Below are positions 52,206 to 59,778 of a DNA stretch of 64,000 nt, in pieces. The translations under genes were made by a program, and so were the position numbers. The stretch covers positions 62,001-126,000 of the forward strand of contig JAJTXZ010000001.1 of NCBI GenBank assembly GCA_021463195.1, written 5' to 3'. Below the pieces are notes generated by a model. It saw only the letters and a list, made by a program, of their open reading frames with translations, was not told where the DNA came from and made no database searches. The stretch comes from Anaerolineae bacterium. GTDB lineage: Bacteria; Chloroflexota; Anaerolineae; UBA4142; SHND01. Positions within the stretch are counted from its first letter, which is position 1, and each line of letters starts with the position of its first letter.

Positions 52206-53300
52206 ATGCCGGAAACCTTTATCGGGCAGTTGAATGAACGCTTGACGAAAAAACGCGACGAATTGAAAAATAATTTGCATCAGAGCGGCAAACAGATTGA
52301 TGCGGAATTGAGCGCGCGGACGTTGGAACATTGGCATTCGCCGCTGCCGACGGCGCGCGCTTTGCCAAAACGTCCCGCGTACGCGATTGATGGTTCGCGC
52401 CGCCGCGCCAATCTGGTGAACGGCTCGACCGTTTTTGTGGCGCAGGCGTTGGTGATGGGCGAAAGCGTCAATGAACCGCTGACCGATATTGAAATTCTGC
52501 CCGGCATAGTGCGCGCGGAAACGATGGACCGTTTTGCGGATTTGATGCTGCGGCGTTTGGAAATTAATCTCGCGAGCGAATACGCGGCGAAAATTCCGCA
52601 AGGCAGTATTTTGTATCTCGACGGCGCGATTTATGGCATGTTGCCGCAGCTATATCCGCTGCGCGGCGAAGGCATTCCTAGCGACCGCGATTACGGCACG
52701 CTGCTTTTGGAAGATTATCGCAATTTGTTCGCGCGCTGCGCGGCGCGCGATATTTTATTGTTGTCCGTCGCCAAAACGAATCGGCAGGCGCTGCTTTCGA
52801 AAATCATTCAACGCGATTTGGGCCGCAGTGAAATTATCGAAATCACCGACAGCGCGCTGTTGGATGCTTTGACTGAACGCAAACCGGGATATTCGACGCC
52901 GCTGCTGTTGGGACGCCACAGTTTCGAGCAAGGCAAATCCAATGTGGTGTTGGAGGACGCGCGCGTCCGCGACGAGCCCGCCATTATTTCGTTTTTCGTG
53001 CGGCTCGCCGAAATGGATGATTTGCTGCGCGTGGATGTGCCGGCGAATTGCGTCGGGCGCGGCGAGCGCATCGGCGATGTGGACGCGGAATTTTTGGACG
53101 CGCCGAGCGCGCGGCCATTGGTGGAATTATTGCAAGCCGATTATGGCGGCATTCAAGTTTATAACGCGCTGTTGTATGTGACCGATCTTGAAGTGCGGCT
53201 CTCGAAAGACAAGATGTATAATATCTATCTGCCAATGGTCGCCGAAGTGTTGGGCGAGGAATTGCGTATTGATCGCAGCGAACGACGCTTTGTGGATTGA
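52206..53300 (+). CDS. nurA: NurA-domain nuclease
   Basis: NurA family 5'-3' nuclease; archaeal members process DNA ends with the HerA ATPase, and bacterial ones are less studied. The 364-residue protein has the two metal-binding segments of the family, AIDGSRR with Asp62 and LYLDGAIYG with Asp139, and downstream conserved ELLQADYGGIQVYNALLY and MVAEVLGEELRID. A HerA/FtsK-type ATPase is not in the window. ATG 52206 follows GGCGAGGAG. It is co-oriented with the RlmI-type methyltransferase after a hairpin. Confidence 0.88.
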   Translation: MPETFIGQLNERLTKKRDELKNNLHQSGKQIDAELSARTLEHWHSPLPTARALPKRPAYAIDGSRRRANLVNGSTVFVAQALVMGESVNEPLTDIEILPGIVRAETMDRFADLMLRRLEINLASEYAAKIPQGSILYLDGAIYGMLPQLYPLRGEGIPSDRDYGTLLLEDYRNLFARCAARDILLLSVAKTNRQALLSKIIQRDLGRSEIIEITDSALLDALTERKPGYSTPLLLGRHSFEQGKSNVVLEDARVRDEPAIISFFVRLAEMDDLLRVDVPANCVGRGERIGDVDAEFLDAPSARPLVELLQADYGGIQVYNALLYVTDLEVRLSKDKMYNIYLPMVAEVLGEELRIDRSERRFVD

Positions 53301-53340
53301 CGCGCGCGGCGCGACGGGGCGCGTGTCAGCTTGGAGTTCG

Positions 53341-53370
53341 ACGCCGACGAATTGTGTCGTCGGCGTTTCT
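53341..53370 (+). terminator. Hairpin between nurA and the methyltransferase gene
   Basis: ACGCCGACGA (53341-53350), loop ATTGTG, TCGTCGGCGT (53357-53366), then TTCT. The T-run is short, so it may attenuate rather than stop transcription. Confidence 0.5.
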
Positions 53371-53402
53371 ATTGGCGCGAGGTTCAAGCGGATAAACGAA
53401 TC

Positions 53403-54578
53403 ATGTCAACTGTGATAGTCAAAGCCGAAGCGGTCAAGAAACTGCGAAATCAATATCCGTGGCTGTACGCGGACGAAATCGCGGAATTGCGCGGCGCGCC
53501 GGACGCAGGCGCGCTCGTCGCTTTGCATGATCCGCGCGGCGATTTTATCGCGCGCGCGTTTTTTAATCCCGTGTCGCATATTCGCGCGCGGGTGTTGACG
53601 CAGGACCCGACGGAAAAAATTGACCGCGCGTTTTTTGAAACGCGGCTCGCGCGCGCGGCGGCGCAGCGCGCGCATGTCATCGGCGCAACGAATGCGGTCC
53701 GTCTTGTCCACGCCGAAGCCGACCGTTTACCCGGACTGATCGTGGACCAATTCGCCGAAACGCTCGTCGTCCAATTTCGCAACGCGGGCGTCGAACAATT
53801 TCGCAAAGAAATTATTCAGGCGCTCAAGAAAACGACGGGGGCGCGCGGCGCGTACGAGCGCAGCGACACGCAAGCGCGCGCGGAAGAGGGTTTGCGCGAA
53901 CAGGTTGGCGAATTGTTTGGCGAAACGCCGGAGGAAATTGAAATTTTCGAGGATGATGTGACGTACGCGGTGAATCCGCGCGCGGGTCAAAAGACGGGCT
54001 TTTATCTCGACCAACGCGATAACCGCCGTTTGTGGCGCGGTTTGATGAAACCCGACAGCCGCGCGCTCGATGTGTTCAGTTATACCGGCGGTTTCGCGCT
54101 GCACGCGGCAAAAGCGGGCGCCGCCGCGTTGGCGGTGGACAAGGATTCGCTGGCGCTGCGCCAGTTGGAAAAAAACGCCGCGCGCAACGGCGTGAGCGCG
54201 CGCGTCGGCGCGCGGTGGGGCGACGCGGAAAAAATTTTGGCGCAGTTGGTCGCCGAGGGGCGCGCTTTTTCGCACATTGCGCTTGATCCGCCGACGTTGG
54301 CGAAACATAAAAATGATGTGCCGCCCGCGAAACAATTATTTACGCGCTTGTGCCGCGATGCGTTCCGCCTGTTGGACCCCGCCGGCGTTTTGTTGGTTTC
54401 GACGTGCGCCTATCATATCGGCGTCAATGATCTGATTGAAGTGTCGCGCATCGCGGCAAATGAAGTTGGACGCCGCGCGCGCGTATTGACGGTGACGTAT
54501 CAACCCGCCGATCATCCATGGATTTTGCAGATCCCCGAAACGCTGTATCTTAAAACATTGGCGCTGCGCGCGGATTGA
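53403..54578 (+). CDS. PUA-domain class I SAM methyltransferase, RlmI/RlmL-C type (23S rRNA m5C)
   Basis: Likely methylates a cytosine in rRNA. The 391-residue protein has an N-terminal PUA-like domain (about 1-75, KAEAVKKLRNQYPWLYADEI), a linker EEHPHYN-like region (ENGVTYAVNPRAGQKTGFYLDQR equivalent at about 200-222) and a Rossmann domain with DVFSYTGGFALHAAKAGAAA, ALDPPTLAK and a final STCAYHIG carrying the catalytic cysteine. ATG 53403 was chosen because the upstream codons encode the hairpin at 53341. Confidence 0.88.
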   Translation: MSTVIVKAEAVKKLRNQYPWLYADEIAELRGAPDAGALVALHDPRGDFIARAFFNPVSHIRARVLTQDPTEKIDRAFFETRLARAAAQRAHVIGATNAVRLVHAEADRLPGLIVDQFAETLVVQFRNAGVEQFRKEIIQALKKTTGARGAYERSDTQARAEEGLREQVGELFGETPEEIEIFEDDVTYAVNPRAGQKTGFYLDQRDNRRLWRGLMKPDSRALDVFSYTGGFALHAAKAGAAALAVDKDSLALRQLEKNAARNGVSARVGARWGDAEKILAQLVAEGRAFSHIALDPPTLAKHKNDVPPAKQLFTRLCRDAFRLLDPAGVLLVSTCAYHIGVNDLIEVSRIAANEVGRRARVLTVTYQPADHPWILQIPETLYLKTLALRAD

Positions 54579-54622
54579 ACAAAAGTTTTGGCCGGCGCGC
54601 TGTCGGCGTGGCGCAATATTGT

Positions 54623-54652
54623 TTGCGCGTTGTTTGACAAGCGATGTATAAT
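54623..54652 (+). promoter_or_regulatory. Promoter of the LON-domain/tatA/moeA genes
   Basis: TTGCGC (54623-54628), 18-bp spacer, TATAAT (54647-54652), 16 bp before ATG 54669. A TTGACA at 54634-54639 is too close to be its -35. Confidence 0.55.
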
Positions 54653-54668
54653 CCTTTACCGATAGCGC

Positions 54669-55346
54669 ATGAATATTCCCGAACGCGATTTGCCATTGTT
54701 CCCGCTCAATACGGTCCTCTTTCCCCGAATGCCTCTGCCGCTGCGTATTTTTGAACCGCGTTATCAAGAAATGATGACGCGCTGTTTGCGTGAGCGCATT
54801 GGCTTTGGCGTATTGTTAATTCGGGAAGGCAATGAAGTTGGCGGACCCGCCGAGACGTTTACGGTTGGCACTGTGGCGCGCATTGTCCATGTCGAGGACA
54901 CGGCGGACGGGCGCATGAATATGCTGACGATGGGAATGGCGCGCTTTCGTCTGCTCAAGACGCATGATGCGTATCCGTATCCGAGCGGCGATATTGAAAT
55001 ATGGCAGGACGAAATGGGCGATACGCGGCGCTTGCCGCGTTTGGGTCAGATGGCGCAGCACGCGTATATCAACTATATCGCGCAGTTGGCGGAATTGGCG
55101 GAAGGGGACGATTTGCCCGGTCAAATTGTCGCGCCGCAAGACCCGCAAGTTTTATCGTATACTATCGCCGCAAACTTGCAGCTTCCGAATACGGTCAAAC
55201 AGGAATTGTTGGCGCTTGAAACGGTGCAGGAACGGTTGGAGCGCGAGTTGGAAATCTTGGACGCCGAACAGATTTTTTTGCAGCGCGTCAAGTTGATGCG
55301 CGAAGCGTTCACGCAAAACGACATTGATACGTTTAGCATGAATTGA
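54669..55346 (+). CDS. LON substrate-binding-domain protein
   Basis: A 225-residue protein made only of the N-terminal LON domain (LPLFPLNTVLFPRMPLPLRI, MTRCLRERIGFGVLLI, GTVARIVHVEDTADGRMNML) followed by a helical tail. It has neither the ATPase nor the protease of Lon, as in the stand-alone LonN-like family. Role unknown, possibly peptide binding. It is the first of three genes (28 bp to tatA, then moeA). Confidence 0.9.
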   Translation: MNIPERDLPLFPLNTVLFPRMPLPLRIFEPRYQEMMTRCLRERIGFGVLLIREGNEVGGPAETFTVGTVARIVHVEDTADGRMNMLTMGMARFRLLKTHDAYPYPSGDIEIWQDEMGDTRRLPRLGQMAQHAYINYIAQLAELAEGDDLPGQIVAPQDPQVLSYTIAANLQLPNTVKQELLALETVQERLERELEILDAEQIFLQRVKLMREAFTQNDIDTFSMN

Positions 55347-55374
55347 CGCGCATTACGAAACAAGGAGCGAACAA

Positions 55375-55566
55375 ATGCCAAGTGTTGGGATTCCCGAATT
55401 GTTGATTGTGTTGGTGATTGTGTTGGTCATTTTTGGCGCGAGTCGGCTCACCGACATTATGGGCGCGTTGGGCAAAGGCGTCGCCGAATTTCGCAAGGGC
55501 AGCGCGCTGGGACAGGCAGAGACCAAAGCGGACGAAAATAAAACCGAGACGCCCAAGAACGTCTGA
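55375..55566 (+). CDS. tatA: Sec-independent (twin-arginine) translocase subunit TatA/E
   Basis: Pore-forming subunit of the Tat exporter of folded proteins. The 63-residue protein has an N-terminal helix (GIPELLIVLVIVLVIFGASR), the hinge Gly after it and an amphipathic helix (MGALGKGVAEFRKG) followed by an acidic tail, the standard TatA layout. ATG 55375 follows AAGGAG. No tatC in the window. It precedes moeA, which suits export of molybdoenzymes. Confidence 0.95.
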   Translation: MPSVGIPELLIVLVIVLVIFGASRLTDIMGALGKGVAEFRKGSALGQAETKADENKTETPKNV

Positions 55567-55581
55567 GGAATGGATCGCGAT

Positions 55582-56835
55582 ATGATTTCGGTAGAAGAAG
55601 CGCGCGCGTATATTTTGCGGTATTTCAAACCCTTGGAGACTGAATACGTTTCGCCGGACGAGGCATTGGACCGAATTTTGTCGGAAGATATTGTGGCGCC
55701 GCTTGCGGTGCCGCCGCACGATAATTCGGCGATGGATGGTTATGCGGTGCGCGCGCAAGATATCGCGGGCGCGTCCGCGCAAAATCCAATTCGCTTGAAT
55801 GTCGTCGCGGATTTGGCGGCGGGTTATATGTCGGACGTGGCGGTTACGACGGGCGCGGCGATTCGGATTATGACCGGCGCGCCGCTGCCGCCGGGCGCGG
55901 ATACGGTGGTGCGTTTCGAGGAAACGTCTGAAGCGGTCTCGCAAAAAGCGACAGGCAAGGGTAATCCGTTCGTCGAAATTTTAAGCGCGCCCAAACGCGG
56001 CGACAATGTGCGTCGCGCGGGCGAGGATGTGCGCGCAGGCGAAATTATTTTGCCGAAAGGTTCAAAACTGCGTCCGCCGGAAATCGGTCTGCTCGCGTCT
56101 GTCGGCTGCGCGCGGGTGCCGGTGCATCGCCAGCCGCGCGTGGCGATCTTGGCGACGGGCGACGAATTGGCGGAGGTGGATGAACCGCTCGCGCCCGGCA
56201 AAATTCGCAGTTCGAACGAATACGCGAACGCGGCGGCGGTTATCAAGGCGGGGGGCATTCCGATTCGACTCGGGATCGCGCGCGATAATCTGGAAGATTT
56301 GACGCGCAAAATTCGCGCGGGCATTGACGCGGGCGCGGATTTATTTATCACCTCGGCGGGGGTTTCGGTGGGCGATTACGATATTGTCAAAGATGTGTTG
56401 AACCGCGAAGGCGCGATGCACTTTTGGCAGGTGAATATGAAGCCGGGCAAACCGCTTGCGTTCGGTTTGATTGGCGCGATGCCGCTGCTCGGGCTGCCGG
56501 GCAATCCGGTGAGCGCGATTATTTCGTTTGAAACATTCGCGCGACCCGCGATTTTGACAATGCTCGGACGGACCAAATTCGCGCGTCCGTATGTGACGGC
56601 GATGTTGCAAGATCGCGCGGAAAATAACGCGGGGCGCCGCAACTATATTCGCGTGCATGTCGCGCGGAACGACGCGGGCGAATATATTGCGACGACGACG
56701 GGCGAACAGGGCTCGGGCATCCTCACTTCGCTCTCGCGCGCGAATGGTCTGCTCGAAATGCCGCCGGATGTGTTGGCATATAAACCGGGCGAGCGCGTAA
56801 AAATTACGATGCTGGATTATCCGGAAGAGAATTAA
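55582..56835 (+). CDS. moeA: Molybdopterin molybdotransferase
   Basis: Inserts molybdate into adenylylated molybdopterin to give molybdenum cofactor. The 417-residue protein has MoeA signatures: VPPHDNSAMDGYAVRA, GAAIRIMTGAPLPPGAD, GDELAEVDEPL, SAGVSVGDYDIVKDVL and GLPGNPVSAI. Two ATGs compete: 55570 lies immediately after GAGGA, too close, while ATG 55582 has a 13-base spacing and fits the family start MISVEEA. A strong terminator follows. Other Moco genes are not in the window. Confidence 0.95.
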   Translation: MISVEEARAYILRYFKPLETEYVSPDEALDRILSEDIVAPLAVPPHDNSAMDGYAVRAQDIAGASAQNPIRLNVVADLAAGYMSDVAVTTGAAIRIMTGAPLPPGADTVVRFEETSEAVSQKATGKGNPFVEILSAPKRGDNVRRAGEDVRAGEIILPKGSKLRPPEIGLLASVGCARVPVHRQPRVAILATGDELAEVDEPLAPGKIRSSNEYANAAAVIKAGGIPIRLGIARDNLEDLTRKIRAGIDAGADLFITSAGVSVGDYDIVKDVLNREGAMHFWQVNMKPGKPLAFGLIGAMPLLGLPGNPVSAIISFETFARPAILTMLGRTKFARPYVTAMLQDRAENNAGRRNYIRVHVARNDAGEYIATTTGEQGSGILTSLSRANGLLEMPPDVLAYKPGERVKITMLDYPEEN

Positions 56836-56872
56836 AAAAATCGAGACGCCATTGAGCGTCTCGATTTTTTTT
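56836..56872. terminator. Rho-independent terminator after moeA
   Basis: AAAAATCGAGACGC (56836-56849), loop CATTGA, GCGTCTCGATTTTT (56856-56869), then further T. It is symmetrical enough to work in both directions. Confidence 0.9.
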
Positions 56873-56955
56873 CATTGTGAGGCGCCGCTTTTGCGCGCGC
56901 GTTTATTTCGCATAGCGAAAGACTATCGCGTTGAAAATTTAATCACGCTGAAAAT

Positions 56956-57870
56956 TTATTCGCGCGGAGCGGGAAAAATGCGCGCGCGGAATACGATGAA
57001 ATAAAACGCGGTGACAATGCAGAGCAACGCTATCAAACCGAATGTCGCATCCAACGTGGGATTGGTGAAAAGGGCGGGGGTGGTCAGCGGCGAATCGGTA
57101 TAGTTGACGAACAAGGCGCTGAATAAATTATTCGCCCAATGCGCGCCGAGCGCGAGTTCGAGCCGATTATCGCGCAAGGTAAAGAACGCGAGCGCCGCGC
57201 CGACAAGAAAATAATTTAGAAACAAGAGCGCCGCGCTGTCCGGATGTTTGAGGACTTCGGGATTGAACATGTGCGGCAAACCAAAGAGAATGCCGTTAAT
57301 GAGACACAGCACGATAAAATTTTTCGTGAGGCGGCCTATGCCTTGCAACCAGTAGCCGCGAAATAATAGTTCTTCGGCGCTTGTTTGGAGCGGCGTGAGA
57401 ATAAGAATGAACGGCAAAAAGAGAAACCAACGCGCCGCGTCAAATGTCCACACCGCGCGCGCGGGATAGATGATAAATTCGACCAGCTGCGCGAGCGCGA
57501 CTAGTCCAAGCCACACGCCAAAGCCGACCCAGAGCCGCATCCAATTTATTTTGGGCGCGGGTGTGACGAGCGTCCGCATGCCGCGTTGATGCAAAAAGCG
57601 TATGACAAGCCAGAGACCGAGCCACAAACCGAAAAAGGTGACGTTCAAGCCGATATAATTCCAGAACGCGTCGCCGCGCGCAAAATCGGTCATCGCGACC
57701 AAGGCATCCATTGGATCGTTCGTGGTTACATAACCCGCCCAGAATAAAAAGGGCAGCCCTAAAAAACTGCCCAAGATTTGCCAGCAAAAGAGAATGAGCG
57801 CCGAGCCGAGAATCCAGCGCAGCGCGCCATTTTTTCCTTGCGCGGAGAGATTGAGAAATAGTTGTCCCAT
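56956..57870 (-). CDS. CPBP-family intramembrane metalloprotease (CAAX protease-like)
   Basis: Polytopic membrane protease of the CPBP/Abi family. The 304-residue protein has the paired-glutamate motif SAEELLFRGYWLQG (EExxxR) and the two later histidine motifs FGLPHMFNP and GAHWANNLF. ATG 57870 (MGQLFLNLS) was chosen. The open frame extends to 57966, but those 32 codons are made of an inverted-repeat element (57877-57948) and overlap the stop of the methyltransferase gene by a few bases. Substrate unknown; family members often act in bacteriocin tolerance or lipid-protein processing. Confidence 0.88.
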   Translation of the reverse strand: MGQLFLNLSAQGKNGALRWILGSALILFCWQILGSFLGLPFLFWAGYVTTNDPMDALVAMTDFARGDAFWNYIGLNVTFFGLWLGLWLVIRFLHQRGMRTLVTPAPKINWMRLWVGFGVWLGLVALAQLVEFIIYPARAVWTFDAARWFLFLPFILILTPLQTSAEELLFRGYWLQGIGRLTKNFIVLCLINGILFGLPHMFNPEVLKHPDSAALLFLNYFLVGAALAFFTLRDNRLELALGAHWANNLFSALFVNYTDSPLTTPALFTNPTLDATFGLIALLCIVTAFYFIVFRARIFPAPRE

Positions 57871-57876
57871 TTGGGA

Positions 57877-57948
57877 TGTAGGGACAAAGCATTGACTTGC
57901 GCTCGCGGCTCGATGCGCGGACGCGTCTGTCAATGCTTTGCCCTTACG
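57877..57948. repeat. Small inverted-repeat element between the CPBP and methyltransferase genes
   Basis: TGTAGGGACAAAGCATTGAC (57877-57896) faces GTCAATGCTTTGCCCTTACG (57929-57948): 12 perfect bases plus GGG/CCC beyond one unpaired base, separated by 32 bp. It looks like a miniature insertion element inserted at the gene boundary. Confidence 0.6.
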
Positions 57949-57952
57949 CGTG

Positions 57953-59620
57953 TCATTCGTCATCAAAGAGCGCGCGTTGCGCGCCCGCGTCGCGTTTGAC
58001 GCGTTCGGCTTGTTTAAAGGTCATTGCGGTGGCGGGCATGCTGACGCTCGCGCCGTTCAATAAATCCGTAATCGCGAGAATTTGTAATTTGGGATAATCG
58101 CGATTCCAGCCCATCGAATGATAGATGCCCGCGGCGGCGGCTTCGGTTTGCATCTCGCGCGTCGCGTTTTCGAGCGTGATGAAAATTCCGAGCGCGGCAT
58201 TTTCGCGTTCGATGACGCCGCGCAAATCGCGCACATCGCCGCTTTTCACTTTGCCGCTTTTTACCTGGACGAGGGCGCGTTTTGCTTTGCCGCTGTTGTC
58301 GTCAATGAATGTGATCACGCCGTCAATGCCGCGGTCGCTGCCTTTTTTGCCTTCTTTGCGTCCGCCTTCGCCAAGCGGACGCGCTTGAATGAGCGACAAT
58401 GCCCACCATTGGAATTGATAGCGGTCATCGTGCGCGAGTTGTTTCGCGGAGGGCAAATCTTCGGGTTCGCCGCGCACGTCGTAATCGCGTTTTTCGGCGA
58501 GATCGAACATGTCTTTCAAGCGATATTTCATCAGCGCGATGGAAAGATGGGTGATGTCAATGCCAATCCAGCGCCGATTTAATTTTTGCGCGGCGGCAAT
58601 CGTCGTGCCGCAGCCGCAGAACGGATCGAGAACAATGTCGCCTTCGTTGCTCGATGCGTTGATGACGCGTTCGAGAAGCGCGAGTGGCTTTTGTGTGGGA
58701 TAGCCGAGACGTTCGGCGGCTTGGGAATTTAATTCTGGAATATCAGTCCAGAGATTTTGAATCGGCATTCCCCTCAATTCATCAGCAAAACTCTTTCTTC
58801 TTAGCCTACCGCCCTTTTCTTTCGGAAAATATATTCTTCCTTCTTTATCCCACTGTTCCATCTTTTCTTTTGTAATCATCCAACCGTTTTCTGGTGGCTT
58901 GTAACCTTTGTATTCATATATCAAATTCGGGCGATACGCGGGATTGACCAGACTTGTCGGTTGAAATCGCCTACCATTCTCATCAATCATCGTAAAGCGT
59001 TCTTCTATATATTTCTGGTACTCGGGGTCGTCAATGTTGTACTGGGGATGAAAAGGTGCTTCTGCGGATTTGGCATAGAACAACAAAATATCGGTAATGA
59101 TTCCAAAACGGTTTGACTCGTGAACTGCGCTGCTCATCCCAACACGACGCTTCCAGGTTATTTCGTTTCGGAAATTCTCTGCATCAAAAATCGAATCCAG
59201 AATAATTTTCAAATAATGACTCGCGCTGGGGTCGCAATGCAAATAGAGCGAACCCGTCGGTTTCAACACGCGATGCAATTCCACGAGTCGCGCCGCCATC
59301 ATCGTCAGATACGCCATCATTTGATTCGTGCCGATGGATTGGCGCAGCGCGTTCACCAGCGCCGAAACGCGCGCGTCGCCTTGCGTGACGAGTTCGTTGT
59401 ACGTCGCTTCGGTTTTGTGATTCCAATGCCACGTATCTTCGAACGCGGTGATTTGCGCGTCGGCTTCGTGTCCGCTTTCGTCTTTGAACAAAACATTGTA
59501 ATTGCGATTGCTGTTGAATGGCGGGTCGAGATAAATCAAGTCCACCGAGTCCGCGTCAATGTATTCGCGCAGAATGTCGAGGTTGTCGCCGTAGAAAAGA
59601 GTGTTGCGATTGAAAGGCAT
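57953..59620 (-). CDS. Beta-class DNA methyltransferase fused to an Mrr-like PD-(D/E)xK nuclease domain
   Basis: Site-specific amino-methyltransferase, 555 residues from ATG 59620. Motif order is IV (YLDPPFNSN, residues 30-38), target-recognition region (about 135-300), then motif I (LDPFCGCGTT, 331-340), the beta-class arrangement. Residues about 405-510 resemble the Mrr restriction fold: GSDRGIDGVITF with Asp433, then ALVQVKSGKVK (Q-x-K at 452-454), and GIFITLENATREM. A one-protein restriction-modification or modification-dependent nuclease is possible. The recognition segment has lower GC content than the rest (see findings). TTGCGA-N17-TACAAT lies directly upstream of the ATG. Confidence 0.88.
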   Translation of the reverse strand: MPFNRNTLFYGDNLDILREYIDADSVDLIYLDPPFNSNRNYNVLFKDESGHEADAQITAFEDTWHWNHKTEATYNELVTQGDARVSALVNALRQSIGTNQMMAYLTMMAARLVELHRVLKPTGSLYLHCDPSASHYLKIILDSIFDAENFRNEITWKRRVGMSSAVHESNRFGIITDILLFYAKSAEAPFHPQYNIDDPEYQKYIEERFTMIDENGRRFQPTSLVNPAYRPNLIYEYKGYKPPENGWMITKEKMEQWDKEGRIYFPKEKGGRLRRKSFADELRGMPIQNLWTDIPELNSQAAERLGYPTQKPLALLERVINASSNEGDIVLDPFCGCGTTIAAAQKLNRRWIGIDITHLSIALMKYRLKDMFDLAEKRDYDVRGEPEDLPSAKQLAHDDRYQFQWWALSLIQARPLGEGGRKEGKKGSDRGIDGVITFIDDNSGKAKRALVQVKSGKVKSGDVRDLRGVIERENAALGIFITLENATREMQTEAAAAGIYHSMGWNRDYPKLQILAITDLLNGASVSMPATAMTFKQAERVKRDAGAQRALFDDE

Positions 59621-59626
59621 GGTCGA

Positions 59627-59655
59627 ATTGTATGCAGGCGAACAGTACATCGCAA
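59627..59655 (-). promoter_or_regulatory. Promoter abutting the methyltransferase start
   Basis: Minus strand: TTGCGA (59655-59650), 17-bp spacer, TACAAT (59632-59627). Six bases then separate it from ATG 59620, so transcription would begin at the start codon itself. Confidence 0.6.
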
Positions 59656-59746
59656 ATCGTTGAATCGGACGCGGATTCTTAACCTTGCGCTTTTTCCGCG
59701 TCTATCCGCGTTCGTCCGCGTCCAAAACCTATCACGTTTTCAAAAA

Positions 59747-59778
59747 GAAAAATCGGACTAGCGCCTGTCCGATTTTTC
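59747..59778. terminator. Bidirectional terminator between the methyltransferase promoter and tyrS
   Basis: GAAAAATCGGAC (59747-59758), 8-base loop, GTCCGATTTTTC (59767-59778). It ends at the tyrS stop (59777) and terminates tyrS transcription on the minus strand. Confidence 0.8.

Noticed and set aside
54634-54652. TTGACA/TATAAT pair upstream of the LON-domain gene
   Set aside because: Only 7 bp separate the boxes; the upstream TTGCGC with an 18-bp spacer is the better -35.
59695-59724. Repeated TCCGCGT words as a possible regulatory array
   Set aside because: Three loose copies of a short GC word in a GC-rich genome are not distinguishable from background.
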